Positions 40,780-51,209 of a DNA stretch of 64,000 bases are shown here, piece by piece. The position numbers and the translations under genes are program-made. The stretch's first letter is position 1. Each line of letters opens with the position of its first letter. Source of the stretch: Chromatiales bacterium (lineage in GTDB: Bacteria > Pseudomonadota > Gammaproteobacteria > UBA6429 > Thiohalophilaceae); contig JALVOC010000091.1 in NCBI GenBank assembly GCA_027032075.1, positions 1 through 64,000 on the forward strand, in the 5' to 3' direction. The notes under the pieces were generated by a model. That model saw only the letters and a list, made by a program, of their open reading frames with translations. It had not been told where the DNA came from and ran no database searches.

Positions 40780-40993
40780 TTGAATTGCTGGGCGAAAAAA
40801 GTGTCCCGTTCGTTATCAGGTAGGACAGGCAGCTGGACGTTGACGGCAAGACTCTCGGCAGCATGGAGGCTGCCGTGAAGCGTACAGGGATGTATTCACC
40901 GCGGGTCTTGCCGTCAACGTCCAGCTGCCTGTCCTCTCCGCTTGCGGGTGTTACTCGTATCAAACGGGACACTTTTTTCGCCCAGCAATTTAA
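40780..40993 (-). repeat. Nested inverted-repeat element, copy C
   Basis: This is the most regular copy. The outer stem is a perfect 28-bp inverted repeat, 40783-40810 with 40963-40990, containing GCGAAAAAAGTGTCCC. The inner stem is a perfect 31-bp inverted repeat, 40822-40852 with 40905-40935, ending in GGCAAGAC at the core. The 52-nt core (40853-40904) is in opposite orientation to copies A, B and D and folds into CGGCAGC/GCTGCCG and GTGAA..TACA-GGGA-TGTA-TTCAC hairpins. Spacers are 11 nt and 27 nt. It occupies most of the 328-nt gap between maf and rng; the remaining about 85 nt after maf show nothing notable. Confidence 0.93.
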
Positions 40994-41023
40994 CCGGTCA
41001 AGGCAATGAGGATTTGAATCAGC

Positions 41024-42493
41024 ATGAGTGTGGAGTTATTGATTAACGTTACCCCGCAGGAAACCCGTGTTGCCTATGTGGAAAATGGCATGTTGCAGGA
41101 GATGCACATCGAACGGGCCCGCCGCCGTGGCCTGGTGGGTAACGTCTACAAGGGTAAAGTCAGCAGGGTGCTGCCGGGAATGCAGGCTGCCTTCCTGGAT
41201 ATCGGGCTTGAACGCACTGCCTTTTTGCATGTCTCGGATATCGTGCAGAGCAACGGTGAAAAGCAGGAAAACAGTGACAAGCCTGCCTCCACCATCATGG
41301 AGCTGCTGGGTGAGGGGCAGGAACTCATCGTCCAGGTCGTCAAGGACCCGATGGGTAGCAAGGGTGCGCGCCTCACCACCCAGATATCCATTCCCTCCCG
41401 CTATCTGGTGTACATGCCGGACGCCGAGCATATCGGTATCTCGCAGAAAATCGAGGACGAGGCGGAACGGCAGCGCCTGAAGGAATGCATCAGCAAATTT
41501 GCCAACGAGTTTGATCCGGGTGGTTATATCGTGCGCACCGTGGCGGAAGGCGTGAGTGAGGAGGCAATCTACAATGACATGCAGTTTTTGCAAAAACTGT
41601 GGGAGACCATCAAGGAACGCAGCCGCAATGAACCCAGTGGCAGCCTGATCCATGAGGATCTGCCATTGGTGATGCGTACCATGCGTGATCTGAGCGGTAC
41701 CGAAATAGAGAAAGTGCGTATCGACTCAAGGGAAACCTTTAACAAGGTGGAAAAGTTTGCCTCCAAATTCATTCCCGGTCTGGCCGACAGGATAGAGTAT
41801 TATCCGGGTGAGCGTCCGATTTTTGATCTCTACGGTATCGAGGATGAAATTCGCAAGGCGCTGGAACGCAAGGTGCAGCTCAAATCCGGCGGATACCTGA
41901 TCATCGATCAGACCGAAGCGATGACCACGATTGATGTAAACACCGGTGCTTTTGTCGGCCACCGCAATCTGGAAGAAACCATTTTCAAGACCAACCTGGA
42001 GGCATCTCAGGCGATCGTTCGTCAGTTACGCCTGCGCAACCTGGGGGGGATCATTATTATCGATTTCATCGATATGCAGGATGCGGAACACCGCCGCCAG
42101 GTATTGCGTGCCCTGGAAAAAAATCTGGAGAAGGATCACACCAAGGCACATATTACCGAAGTGTCCTCGCTGGGACTGGTGGAGATGACCCGTAAACGCA
42201 CGCGAGAAAGTCTCGGGCACATACTGTGTGAACCCTGCCCGACCTGTAATGGCCGTGGCACTCTGATGACCGCGGAGACCGTCTGTTACGAGATTTTCCG
42301 GGAAATTATGCGTGAAGCAAGGCAGTTCGATGCGCAGGAGTTTCTGGTGCTGGCTTCACAATCCGTCGTCGATTTGTTGTTGGATGAGGAGTCCACCAGC
42401 GTGGCCGAATTGGAGGAATTTATCGGTAAACCGGTTCGTTTTCAGGTCGAGTCGGAATATACCCAGGAACAATTCGACGTGGTATGGATGTAG
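41024..42493 (+). CDS. rng: Ribonuclease G
   Basis: This 489-residue endoribonuclease matures the 5' end of 16S rRNA and decays some mRNAs. It has an N-terminal S1 domain (about 36-120, GNVYKGKVSRVLPGMQAAF), catalytic metal-binding aspartates in MTTIDVNTGAFVG and IIIDFIDMQD, and the zinc-link CEPCPTCNGRG. Length is that of RNase G (489) and there is no long RNase E tail. Position after maf and before yhdP matches the usual order. Confidence 0.96.
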   Translation: MSVELLINVTPQETRVAYVENGMLQEMHIERARRRGLVGNVYKGKVSRVLPGMQAAFLDIGLERTAFLHVSDIVQSNGEKQENSDKPASTIMELLGEGQELIVQVVKDPMGSKGARLTTQISIPSRYLVYMPDAEHIGISQKIEDEAERQRLKECISKFANEFDPGGYIVRTVAEGVSEEAIYNDMQFLQKLWETIKERSRNEPSGSLIHEDLPLVMRTMRDLSGTEIEKVRIDSRETFNKVEKFASKFIPGLADRIEYYPGERPIFDLYGIEDEIRKALERKVQLKSGGYLIIDQTEAMTTIDVNTGAFVGHRNLEETIFKTNLEASQAIVRQLRLRNLGGIIIIDFIDMQDAEHRRQVLRALEKNLEKDHTKAHITEVSSLGLVEMTRKRTRESLGHILCEPCPTCNGRGTLMTAETVCYEIFREIMREARQFDAQEFLVLASQSVVDLLLDEESTSVAELEEFIGKPVRFQVESEYTQEQFDVVWM

Positions 42494-42736
42494 TACGTGT
42501 CTGAGTTCATGTGTCCAAAGACTGTATGTTTTCTGCATGCGAAATTACCAGTGAACCGTTATCTTTGTTATGCGGAATGCCCTGTGAAAAAAAAGGATTT
42601 GATTCATCCTGGAACACCGCATATTTCCGAAAAACAAATCCACAAAGAAAGTTGCCATGGTTTTGCTGGGGTGGCCTTTCAGTTATTACTCCAAAAAAAC
42701 GATAAATTTGCCTGGCATTTATTTGCAATCTGAAGC

Positions 42737-45700
42737 ATGAGCAGGAATATCTCGATATACAGGCGGTTGCGCCGCTGGCTGGTTTATACCGTTACCACGA
42801 TATTTGTAGTGGCAGCGGTTGTGGTGTCTGTCACCCGCCTCCTGCTTTCCAATGTTGATGCATACCGGAGTGACATCGAACAACTGGCCAGTGCCTATCT
42901 GGCGCATGCGGTAAAAATGGAAACCCTGGAGGCGAGTTTCCATGGTCTGACGCCAACATTGATTTTCAAGCATGTGTATCTGATGGATAAAGCCGGCCAG
43001 CAAAAACTGGTCGGTTTCAATGAGGCAAGAATTGGTATCGATCTGTGGGCTTCCTGGCTGAACCGGCAAATTATCCCCCGGGATGTGGTTATCGACGGTA
43101 TTGAGCTGGTGGCGATTCGCGGAGCGGATGGGAAAATTGGGATTCAGGGCCTGCAGATAAAAAAAACCGCCACTAATGATAAAGGGGAGAAAGTCAAATC
43201 CCTGAAAGATGAGAGCCTGGATCTGACCGGCTGGTTGTTTCAACATGCGCGGTTGGCAATTCGTAACAGTGTTATTGTCTGGAAAGATAGCAAAAGCGGG
43301 GGGCAGAGTCTGCGTTTCGAGGAAGTCAGCCTGGTTATGCAAAACGAGGGGGAGAAACATATGCTTACCGGCCAGGTTACCTTGCCGGCGCGTTTTGGTA
43401 AACGACTCGAAGTTGCCATGGATGTCAACGGCAATATGCGTTTGCCGACAACCTGGAAAGGCCGGCTCTATCTCAAAGCCAGAGCATTAAAGCTGAAAGA
43501 ACTGGGTGACAGTTTCTCGCACGGTAAATTCGCTGTGCACACAGGGTTAAGTGACATTGGTGTATGGCTCGATGTCGATAGAGGCCGTTTGCATCGGATC
43601 AGTGGTGATCTCGCTGTCTATAATCTGGATCTTGAAGCACCATTTTTGCAGCAACGCACGCAGTTAAAACTGCTGGCCGGTTTGTTTGATTACCGCATGC
43701 AGGAACAGAATTGGTCCCTGGCAGTGGATCGTTTCAAACTGATCCATGCCAATCATATCTGGCCGCTGGGGCGTTTCAGCGTGCGGCGAAATACGGGAAG
43801 AAACAAGCAGCCGAAACTTGATGTGGTGGCTGAATATTTTCGTATCGAGGATGTTTCGCGGTTATTGTTGCAAACCACCCTGTTGCCGGAAAAAGCGGCG
43901 CGCTGGGTGAAAAAAGCACGCCCCTCCGGTGATGTGATGCAATTTGCTTTGCAGACATCTCTGCATAATAAAAACAAAGCGGAATTTCAGCTGCAGGCAC
44001 ATCTGCAACAAGTGGCAACCGAGGCTGTTGATGATATGCCGGGTTTCCACGGGATAAACGGGAAGGTGTGGACGGATGCGGAACATGGGCAGATATTGCT
44101 GGATTCGCAATATGCATCGTTACGTTTTCCGCGCATGTTCCGCGAGCCGCATGTTTTTAACAAGGTTGGTGGAAAGCTGTTGTGGCAAAAACTGCCGCAA
44201 GGTTGGCAGTTATGGTCGGATGAAATAGAACTCGGTAACAATGATGCGCACACCCTGACGCGGTTTCAACTGGACATCCCGGCAAGCGATGTTTCCATGT
44301 TTCTGGATCTGCAGACGGTATTTGACACGGTCGATGTCAGCCGCACCAGTAAATATCTTCCTGTCGGGATTATGGATGAAGAACTGGTGCAATGGGTTGA
44401 TGCGAGTATCAAGGGAGGAAACGTGGCGCATGGCGGCGCCGTCTTCCGCGGGCGTTTTCGGGATTTTCCTTTTGTGCACCCGAATGGTCAGTTCCTGGTC
44501 GAGTTTGGCGGTAAAAATATCCATCTCGCTTATCAAAAAGGCTGGCCCGCCATTACCGACGGGGAAATGCAGGCCGTTTTTGATTCCAGGGGGGTTGCGA
44601 TACGGGTTGCCTCCGCCAGAATTCTGAACAGCAGGATTACCCAGGCCGACATCAGTATTGCAGATTATGAAAAACCGCAGCTTGCCGTTAGTGGCAAGGT
44701 GGTGGGAGAACTGCGGGATATCGCCCGTTTCCTTGTTGAAAGCCCGATCAAACCGGATCAGAAGGAACTGGTGGCGCAATCAACGATCAAGGGACAGGCC
44801 GAGACCCGGCTGAAAATCCAGATCCCCCTGTCGGCTGAAATGAAGCAGCTTGCCCCTTTTGCATATAACGGTGAGGTTCGTGTCATCAACGGGGCTTTGT
44901 CGATGTGGCAGGGAAAAGTTGACCTCAAGCAACTGAACGGGACGGTGGTTTTTTCCGAAGCGGGTGAACAGGGTCGAAGTATCAGAGGCCGCTGTTTTGA
45001 TAACGATGCGGTTTTCGATGTGATCACTGCTTTTCGTGGCAAGGTGCCGGTTATGAAAATTGTCGCCCGCTCACGCATCTCGGCGGAGAAGGCGCTCAAA
45101 TTAGCCGGCTTGCGTACGAACAGGCGCATTACGGGATCAACATCATGGCAGGGGGTGTTCACTCTGGGGTATGAAGAGAACGGCAAGCGTGTGCCGCCTG
45201 CGTTTCAGCTTAATTCGGATTTGCGGGGAGTGAGGCTGGACTTGCCTGCCCCGCTCATCAAGACAAAAGAGGAATCACGTGATTTCAGCATGCGCCTGGA
45301 ATTCCCCGACAAAGATCGCATGAATCTGAAAGTTGAGTATGATAAACGTTTTTCAACGGTGGCACGGTTCCGGGCGGAAATGCTGCAACGCATGAATGTA
45401 CACTTCGGGCAGGGACGTGCTGTCCTGCCGGAGAAGGATGTCATCAGGATCAGTGGTGCGGCCCGTGAGGTGACTTTCGGTTCCTGGCGCCAGACGGTAA
45501 ATGATTTCGTTCGTGGCAGGAGAAAAGGGCGGCCGTTACCGGTTGAATTCGATATGCAGCTGTTGTCCATTAAAAAAGCAGATGAGAGCGAGCAGCGACA
45601 CACCCGGCAGATACCGGCGCGGACACCACTGGTTTCCGGCCGGATCGAAAATTTCGTTTATGATGATATTCACTTCGGACAGCTTGACTTCAGGACTTCA

Positions 45701-46468
45701 CGCATTCGTAACGGGATTAAACTCGACAAGCTGCTCCTGGTCCAGGATGAGCACAAACTGATTGCGACGGGGCAATGGCAAAGCAGTCTGCTGGGAGACA
45801 CTTCCCAGTTGCAAATCGATCTCCGCAGCCCGGATGCGGGAGAGCTGATGCAACGCCTCGGATATGCCGCCGTCCTTCGGGGAGGGGCACTGAAACTTAC
45901 CGGTAAACTGGCATGGCCGCAAAGTCCGGATCGCCTCAGCCTGAAAAAAATGATGGGTCAGCTGCATGTGGATCTCCGCGACGGTTCCATCACCAACGTG
46001 GATGCCGGTGCCGGACGGCTTCTCGGTCTTTTCAGTCTTACGGCTTTACCACGCCGGCTGGCGCTGGATTTCAAGGACACGTTCGATTCCGGTTTCAGTT
46101 ATGATGAAATCACCGGGGATTTGACGCTGAAAGAGGGCAGCGCCTTTACCGAAAACCTCGTTACCAAAAGTCCGGTTGCTGAAATTATCGTCAAAGGGCG
46201 AACCGGTTATGTGGTTCGCGACTTTGATCAGCATGTCACGGTTATTCCCAAAGTGGGGAGTACCCTGCCGGTGCCGACGGCACTGCTGTTCGGTCTGGAG
46301 ATCGGTGCCGCCATTGCGCTGCTGGATACCCTCATGGGTCATGAAATCGACAAGGCCAACATGCGTGAGTACCGTATCACCGGTAGTTGGGACAAACCTG
46401 TTATCACCGAGATCACCAAACCCCGTGAAGAGGGAGGGAATGATGTATTTGATGATGAAGAAAGCTGA
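42737..46468 (+). CDS. yhdP: AsmA-like envelope phospholipid transport protein YhdP
   Basis: A 1243-residue protein has one N-terminal membrane anchor (about 12-35), a very long periplasmic beta-rich region, and a C-terminal AsmA/TamB-type segment (GRTGYVVRDFDQHVTVIPKV). YhdP, with TamB and YdbH, is proposed to form a bridge carrying phospholipids to the outer membrane (established for E. coli). Length is similar to E. coli YhdP (about 1266). A 243-nt gap separates it from rng and contains no clear terminator. The following small gene starts 31 nt after its stop. Confidence 0.93.
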   Translation: MSRNISIYRRLRRWLVYTVTTIFVVAAVVVSVTRLLLSNVDAYRSDIEQLASAYLAHAVKMETLEASFHGLTPTLIFKHVYLMDKAGQQKLVGFNEARIGIDLWASWLNRQIIPRDVVIDGIELVAIRGADGKIGIQGLQIKKTATNDKGEKVKSLKDESLDLTGWLFQHARLAIRNSVIVWKDSKSGGQSLRFEEVSLVMQNEGEKHMLTGQVTLPARFGKRLEVAMDVNGNMRLPTTWKGRLYLKARALKLKELGDSFSHGKFAVHTGLSDIGVWLDVDRGRLHRISGDLAVYNLDLEAPFLQQRTQLKLLAGLFDYRMQEQNWSLAVDRFKLIHANHIWPLGRFSVRRNTGRNKQPKLDVVAEYFRIEDVSRLLLQTTLLPEKAARWVKKARPSGDVMQFALQTSLHNKNKAEFQLQAHLQQVATEAVDDMPGFHGINGKVWTDAEHGQILLDSQYASLRFPRMFREPHVFNKVGGKLLWQKLPQGWQLWSDEIELGNNDAHTLTRFQLDIPASDVSMFLDLQTVFDTVDVSRTSKYLPVGIMDEELVQWVDASIKGGNVAHGGAVFRGRFRDFPFVHPNGQFLVEFGGKNIHLAYQKGWPAITDGEMQAVFDSRGVAIRVASARILNSRITQADISIADYEKPQLAVSGKVVGELRDIARFLVESPIKPDQKELVAQSTIKGQAETRLKIQIPLSAEMKQLAPFAYNGEVRVINGALSMWQGKVDLKQLNGTVVFSEAGEQGRSIRGRCFDNDAVFDVITAFRGKVPVMKIVARSRISAEKALKLAGLRTNRRITGSTSWQGVFTLGYEENGKRVPPAFQLNSDLRGVRLDLPAPLIKTKEESRDFSMRLEFPDKDRMNLKVEYDKRFSTVARFRAEMLQRMNVHFGQGRAVLPEKDVIRISGAAREVTFGSWRQTVNDFVRGRRKGRPLPVEFDMQLLSIKKADESEQRHTRQIPARTPLVSGRIENFVYDDIHFGQLDFRTSRIRNGIKLDKLLLVQDEHKLIATGQWQSSLLGDTSQLQIDLRSPDAGELMQRLGYAAVLRGGALKLTGKLAWPQSPDRLSLKKMMGQLHVDLRDGSITNVDAGAGRLLGLFSLTALPRRLALDFKDTFDSGFSYDEITGDLTLKEGSAFTENLVTKSPVAEIIVKGRTGYVVRDFDQHVTVIPKVGSTLPVPTALLFGLEIGAAIALLDTLMGHEIDKANMREYRITGSWDKPVITEITKPREEGGNDVFDDEES

Positions 46469-46499
46469 TCCTGAACTCAGGTGTTCGTGGTATTCTGTA

Positions 46500-46889
46500 A
46501 TGATGAAAAAAAGCGTATTCATTTTATTCTTCCTGCTTTGCACACAGGTGGAGGCCGCAGGTTACCAACTCACCGCGCAACAATGGGCCGTGCCAAGAAG
46601 CACCGAGACCATTCTTGCCATGCCGGTATTGGTAAAAGCGGTGCAGGAATTACAGGCGACGCCGGGGGCGAGACTCGTGCTTCACTATCCCGGTGGTGAT
46701 GCCGGTACCCTGTGGATGAATGAATTGCACAGCTGGCTGGTGGCGTTGGGTATCCCTACAGCCACAATGGAAATCGTGCCGGGCAGCAGCCACAACCGGG
46801 TGATCGAACTGGAGGTGCTGCCACCTCTTGGCATTACCGCCCGGGATGTGCGCAACGCAAATGAAACACCTGGCAGGGGGGAGATATGA
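46500..46889 (+). CDS. Small exported protein of unknown function
   Basis: I do not recognise this 129-residue protein. It has a basic start (MMKKS), a hydrophobic core and a probable signal-peptidase site near residue 20 (VEA before AGYQL). The mature part has about 105 residues: an alpha/beta-looking segment (LVKAVQELQATPGARLVLHY, WLVALGIP) and a C-terminal VIELEV strand. It lies between yhdP and nit and its stop overlaps the nit ATG by 4 nt (ATGA), so it is co-translated with nit. A role in the envelope alongside YhdP is inference from position and signal only. Confidence 0.65.
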   Translation: MMKKSVFILFFLLCTQVEAAGYQLTAQQWAVPRSTETILAMPVLVKAVQELQATPGARLVLHYPGGDAGTLWMNELHSWLVALGIPTATMEIVPGSSHNRVIELEVLPPLGITARDVRNANETPGRGEI

Positions 46890-47713
46890 AGCGGGTGGCG
46901 GCGATACAGATGGCCTCCGGTCCCATGGTCGGCGCCAATCTGACCGAAGCCGGGCGGCTGATCAGCCGTGCCGCGGATGCCGGAGCCGAACTGGTGGTCT
47001 TGCCGGAAAATTTTGCCATCATGGGAATGAATGACAGGGAGATGCTCAAGGTAAAAGAGTCACCGGGGGAGGGGCATATCCAGGCTTTTCTTGCCGAAAC
47101 CGCGGACAAACACCGCGTCTGGCTCGTTGCCGGCACCATACCCATGGCGTGCGAGGATTCGGGGCACGTCCGTTCCGCCTGTCTCGTTTATGATGACAAG
47201 GGCGAAGTGAAGGCGCGTTATGACAAGGTACACCTGTTTGACGTGCATCTGCAGGAAAGCAGTGAAACCTATGAAGAATCGGCGACGATCGAACCGGGGA
47301 ATGCGGTGACGGTGGTGGATACGCCCTTCGGACGCATGGGGCTGGCGGTTTGTTATGATCTGCGTTTTCCGGAACTGTTCCGCCGCATGGTCGATGAAGG
47401 GGCGGAGGTGTTCGCCATTCCTTCGGCTTTTACCGCGATGACCGGCAAGGCCCATTGGGAAATCCTGTTGCGCGCGCGGGCGATTGAAAATCTGGGTTAC
47501 GTGATTGCGGCGGCGCAGGGGGGCTATCACGTCAATGGCCGCGAGACCCATGGTGACAGCATGATCATCGATCCCTGGGGTACCGTGCTGGATCACCTGC
47601 CCCGTGGTTCCGGTTATGTGCTGGCCGATATCGATCTGGAAATGGTGCACAATACACGGCGTAACTTCCCGGCCCTGAGCCATCGCAAAATTCCCTGTAA
47701 CATCAAGAAATGA
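46886..47713 (+). CDS. Carbon-nitrogen hydrolase, Nit1/deaminated glutathione amidase type
   Basis: This 275-residue nitrilase-superfamily enzyme has the full catalytic triad: E41 ([11 protein letters not shown]), K114 ([12 protein letters not shown]) and C156 ([17 protein letters not shown]). The PENFA and KVHLFD forms are typical of the Nit1 branch, which repairs deaminated glutathione; an omega-amidase role is the alternative. It is translationally coupled on both sides, with the upstream small gene and with tldD (ATGA at 47710-47713). A yhdP-nit-tldD order is common in gammaproteobacteria. Confidence 0.92.
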   Translation: MKRVAAIQMASGPMVGANLTEAGRLISRAADAGAELVVLPENFAIMGMNDREMLKVKESPGEGHIQAFLAETADKHRVWLVAGTIPMACEDSGHVRSACLVYDDKGEVKARYDKVHLFDVHLQESSETYEESATIEPGNAVTVVDTPFGRMGLAVCYDLRFPELFRRMVDEGAEVFAIPSAFTAMTGKAHWEILLRARAIENLGYVIAAAQGGYHVNGRETHGDSMIIDPWGTVLDHLPRGSGYVLADIDLEMVHNTRRNFPALSHRKIPCNIKK

Positions 47714-49152
47714 GCAGCCAACCTCTGGATATCGCACGCGAGCTGTTGCTCGCCCCTTCGGGCCTGGATGAGTCACATCTGCAGACTGTACTGGATCAGT
47801 TGATGGGGCACCGCATCGATAACGCGGATTTGTACTTTCAGTTAAGCCGGCATGAGTCCTGGATGCTCGAGGACGGCATCGTCAAGGAGGGGCACCACGG
47901 CATCGAACAGGGTGCCGGCGTGCGTGCCATCAGCGGAGAGAAAACCGGCTTTGCCTATTCCGATGAGATCATTCTGCCCGCGCTGACAGAAGCGGCGGAT
48001 GCCGCAAGAGCGATTGCGCAAAGTGGAAGCCGGACATCGGTGCGGGCCTGGCAACAGCAGGCCGGTCACCGGCTTTATCTGCCACTGGATCCGATTCACA
48101 GCCTGAGCACGGAGCAGAAAATCGATCTGTTGCGCCGCCTGGATGGCGAAGCGCGCCGCCAGGATCCGCGCATCAAGCAGGTCATCGTCAGTCTGGCGGG
48201 CGTGCATGAAGTGGTGCTGGTGGCCGCCAGTGACGGCACTTTTGCGGCAGACGTGCGCCCGCTGGTGAGAATGAATGTAACGGTGATTGCAGAACAGGGG
48301 GATCGCCGTGAACAGGCCAGCGCCGGGGGCGGCGGGCGTGTGGATTACAGTTATTTCGAGCAGCAGCAACGGGGACTGGGGTATGCACGGGAGGCCGCGC
48401 GGCAGGCGTTGGTCAACCTGGAGGCGGTTCCCGCGCCGGCGGGCACCATGCCGGTGGTGCTGGGACCGGGCTGGCCCGGCGTTCTCCTGCACGAAGCGGT
48501 CGGCCACGGGCTGGAGGGGGATTTCAACCGCAAAGGCAGCTCTGCCTTTACCGGCCGCATCGGCGAGCAGGTGGCCTCACCCCTCTGCACCGTGGTGGAT
48601 GACGGGACCATGCCGGAGCGCCGCGGTTCGCTCAACATCGATGATGAAGGCACGCCCACCCAGCAGACGGTATTGATAGAAAACGGCATCCTCAAGGGCT
48701 ACATGCAGGACAAACTCAACGCCTCCCTGATGGGCGTGGCCTCCACCGGCAACGGCCGCCGCGAGTCCTATGCCCACATGCCCATGCCCCGCATGACCAA
48801 CACCTACATGATGGCGGGTGAGCATGATCCGCAGGAGATCATCGCCTCGGTGGAGAAAGGGTTATACGCCGTTAATTTCGGTGGCGGACAGGTGGACATC
48901 ACCTCGGGCAAGTTTGTCTTTTCCGCCTGTGAGGCCTATCTCATTGAAAACGGCAAGGTGACGCGTCCGGTGAAAGGCGCCACCCTCATCGGCAATGGTC
49001 CCGATGTGCTGACGCGGGTCTCGATGGTGGGAAATGATCTGGCACTGGATACCGGTGTCGGTGTCTGTGGCAAAGAGGGGCAAAGTGTCCCGGTCGGAGT
49101 GGGGCAACCCACGCTCAAGATTGACAGTCTCACTGTTGGCGGCACGCTGTGA
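47710..49152 (+). CDS. tldD: Metalloprotease subunit TldD
   Basis: This 480-residue protein is the catalytic half of the TldD/TldE(PmbA) heterodimer, which degrades unfolded peptides and matures microcin B17 and other modified peptides. The zinc motif [11 protein letters not shown] (HExxxH) is intact, with [11 protein letters not shown] and a C-terminal GVGQPTLKI. Its partner pmbA lies 0.65 kb downstream on the same strand, separated by the oppositely oriented darP. No modified-peptide precursor gene was seen in the window. Confidence 0.96.
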   Translation: MSSQPLDIARELLLAPSGLDESHLQTVLDQLMGHRIDNADLYFQLSRHESWMLEDGIVKEGHHGIEQGAGVRAISGEKTGFAYSDEIILPALTEAADAARAIAQSGSRTSVRAWQQQAGHRLYLPLDPIHSLSTEQKIDLLRRLDGEARRQDPRIKQVIVSLAGVHEVVLVAASDGTFAADVRPLVRMNVTVIAEQGDRREQASAGGGGRVDYSYFEQQQRGLGYAREAARQALVNLEAVPAPAGTMPVVLGPGWPGVLLHEAVGHGLEGDFNRKGSSAFTGRIGEQVASPLCTVVDDGTMPERRGSLNIDDEGTPTQQTVLIENGILKGYMQDKLNASLMGVASTGNGRRESYAHMPMPRMTNTYMMAGEHDPQEIIASVEKGLYAVNFGGGQVDITSGKFVFSACEAYLIENGKVTRPVKGATLIGNGPDVLTRVSMVGNDLALDTGVGVCGKEGQSVPVGVGQPTLKIDSLTVGGTL

Positions 49153-49163
49153 AAGCGTTGCGG

Positions 49164-49667
49164 TTATTCGTTGCGGATGATTTCCCGCAAGTAGCGAAAC
49201 AGTTCACGCGCCGACCTGGATGGTTTGTTTGTCTCCGCCTCCTTGCGGGCGCGGCGCACCAGTTGACGAATATGTTGCCGATCCACGGAAGCATGGTGGC
49301 TGAGCAGATCGCCTAACGCCTGGTCGCCTTCTGCCAGCAGGCGATCACGCCATTTCTCCAGGCGGTGGTGATGTTCCACGTCCTCCCGGTAGGAATGGGT
49401 GGCCTGTTCATAGGCCTCGCGAATGGGTGTCACGTCCAGTTGCCGCATCAGTTTGCCAATGTATTGCAACTGGCGTTTCAGGGCGCCGCGTTGATGAAGG
49501 TGTTGCGCCTTGATGACAGCCTCGTAGAGTTCCTCCGGCAAAGGGATTTGTGCCAGCGTGGATTTGTTGAGTTTGACCAGCGATTCACCAAAATCCCGTA
49601 AAGCATGCGCTTCCCGCTTGCGCTGGGATTTGCTTGGTTGAGTCTCGTCGGAATAATCATCGTACAT
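49164..49667 (-). CDS. darP: Ribosome biogenesis protein DarP (YjgA)
   Basis: This 167-residue protein binds late 50S precursors and helps maturation of the peptidyl-transferase centre. The acidic N-terminus (DDYSDETQPSKSQRKRE), LPEELYEAVIKAQ, and HRLEKWRDRLL are family features. The frame is open to 49703, but the family normally begins just before the acidic stretch, so 49667 is preferred. It is convergent with tldD (11 nt between stops) and divergent from pmbA, the usual arrangement. Confidence 0.92.
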   Translation of the reverse strand: MYDDYSDETQPSKSQRKREAHALRDFGESLVKLNKSTLAQIPLPEELYEAVIKAQHLHQRGALKRQLQYIGKLMRQLDVTPIREAYEQATHSYREDVEHHHRLEKWRDRLLAEGDQALGDLLSHHASVDRQHIRQLVRRARKEAETNKPSRSARELFRYLREIIRNE

Positions 49668-49804
49668 CCGGGTATTATCGCATTTGTCGGCAATCCCATA
49701 CACCAGTAGAATGGCTGTCAGCGGTTTTTTTCCCGGAACACGCGAGTGGCAAGGATGCCGGGCAGAAGGAAAACACCGACTTTAACCGGAAAAAAGAGGA
49801 CATC

Positions 49805-51169
49805 ATGGCCGAAACGCCGCTGCAGGCACAAACAGCACAAAACAGTTTTGATATTCCACGCAGCCTGAACGTGGTGGAGGATATGTTGCAGGAGGCGAAA
49901 AGACTTGGTGCCTCCTCAGCCGAGGCCGGCGTTAACATCGAGGCGGGTTTGTCGGTCAATGTCCGCCTTGGTGAGATCGATACGCTGGAGCATAATCGGG
50001 ACAAGGGTCTGGGCATTACTGTTTATTTTGGGCAGCGCAAAGGTTCGGCCAGCACCAGTGATTTCAGTCCCCGGGCGATTCGGGAAACGGTGAAGGCGGC
50101 CTGCGACATCGCCCGTTATACCGAGGAGGATGAAGCCGCCGGCCTCGCCGATGCCGAACTCATGGCCAGCGAGATCCCCGATCTGGATTTGTACCATCCC
50201 TGGGGGATCACTGCCGAGGAGGCGATTGAGCTCGCCAGGGCATGTGAAGCCAGCGGCCGCGAGGTCGATGAGCGCATCAGCAACTCCGAAGGCGCCGCCG
50301 TCAGCAGTCATGATGGCCTGCGCGTTTACGGCAACAGCCATGGTTTTCTTGGTCACTATCTCAGCTCACGCCACAGTTTGTCCTGCACCCTCATCGGGCA
50401 AAGCGGGGAAGGCATGCAGCGGGATCACTGGTACACGCTTTCCCGTTATCCCTCCGAACTGGAAAGCCCTGAAACAGTGGGTAAAAAGGCGGCAGAGCGT
50501 ACGCTGGCGCGCCTGGGAGCACGGCGTTTGGATACCTGCCAGGTACCGGTGATCTTTGAGGCGGAAGTCGCACGTGGCTTGCTGGCACATCTGTTACGGG
50601 CGATCAACGGCGGTAATCTCTACCGCAAGGCCTCGTTTCTGCTCGATCATCTGGGTAAACAGATTTTTCCTGACTGGATCCGCATCGATGAGCGGCCGCA
50701 TCTCAAGGGTGGCCTGGGCAGCGCCCCTTTCGACAATGAAGGTGTTGCCACCCGGGAAAGAGACATCGTTACGGAGGGGGTGTTACGGGGCTATGTGCTG
50801 GACAGTTATGCTGCGCGCCGTTTGCACATGCAGACCACGGGTAACGCGGGTGGGGTGCATAACCTGTTCATCAAGCATAACGATGTTGACTTCGGTGAGC
50901 TGTGCCGGCAGATGGGGCAGGGGCTGGTTGTTACCGAGGTGATGGGGCAGGGGGTGAACATTGTCACCGGTGATTATTCGCGGGGTGCCAGCGGTTTCTG
51001 GGTGGAAAACGGCGAAATCCAGTACCCGGTCGAGGAGATCACCCTGGCAAGCACCCTGCAGGAAATGTTCAAAGGAATCGAAGCCATTGCCAATGATGAA
51101 GATACACGCGGAAATATCCGCACCGGCTCCTGGTTGATCAGACAAATGACGGTGGCAGGGGAGGGTTGA
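49805..51169 (+). CDS. pmbA: TldE/PmbA, partner of TldD
   Basis: This 454-residue protein is the non-zinc partner of TldD. It shares the TldD/E fold (DKGLGITVYFGQRKGSAST at about 72; TGDYSRGASGFWVENG near the C-terminus) and lacks the HExxxH motif, as expected. The ATG at 49805 follows AGAGGACATC; the frame is open from 49634, but the upstream part has no family match and would overlap the darP start region. The normal E. coli length is about 450. Confidence 0.95.
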   Translation: MAETPLQAQTAQNSFDIPRSLNVVEDMLQEAKRLGASSAEAGVNIEAGLSVNVRLGEIDTLEHNRDKGLGITVYFGQRKGSASTSDFSPRAIRETVKAACDIARYTEEDEAAGLADAELMASEIPDLDLYHPWGITAEEAIELARACEASGREVDERISNSEGAAVSSHDGLRVYGNSHGFLGHYLSSRHSLSCTLIGQSGEGMQRDHWYTLSRYPSELESPETVGKKAAERTLARLGARRLDTCQVPVIFEAEVARGLLAHLLRAINGGNLYRKASFLLDHLGKQIFPDWIRIDERPHLKGGLGSAPFDNEGVATRERDIVTEGVLRGYVLDSYAARRLHMQTTGNAGGVHNLFIKHNDVDFGELCRQMGQGLVVTEVMGQGVNIVTGDYSRGASGFWVENGEIQYPVEEITLASTLQEMFKGIEAIANDEDTRGNIRTGSWLIRQMTVAGEG

Positions 51170-51209
51170 GAGCGGTTCGCCCTTCCTTTCGCGGCGGAAT
51201 TCCTCCTGC

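Noticed and set aside
40769-40972. Open reading frame of 67 codons across repeat copy C
   Set aside because: It reads through the palindrome; long inverted repeats lack stops on both strands here. There is no ribosome-binding site and no recognisable domain.
47710-51169. TldD/TldE as part of a ribosomally made modified-peptide (RiPP) cluster
   Set aside because: Neighbours are the usual housekeeping genes (nit, darP). No small precursor-like gene or modifying enzyme is nearby.
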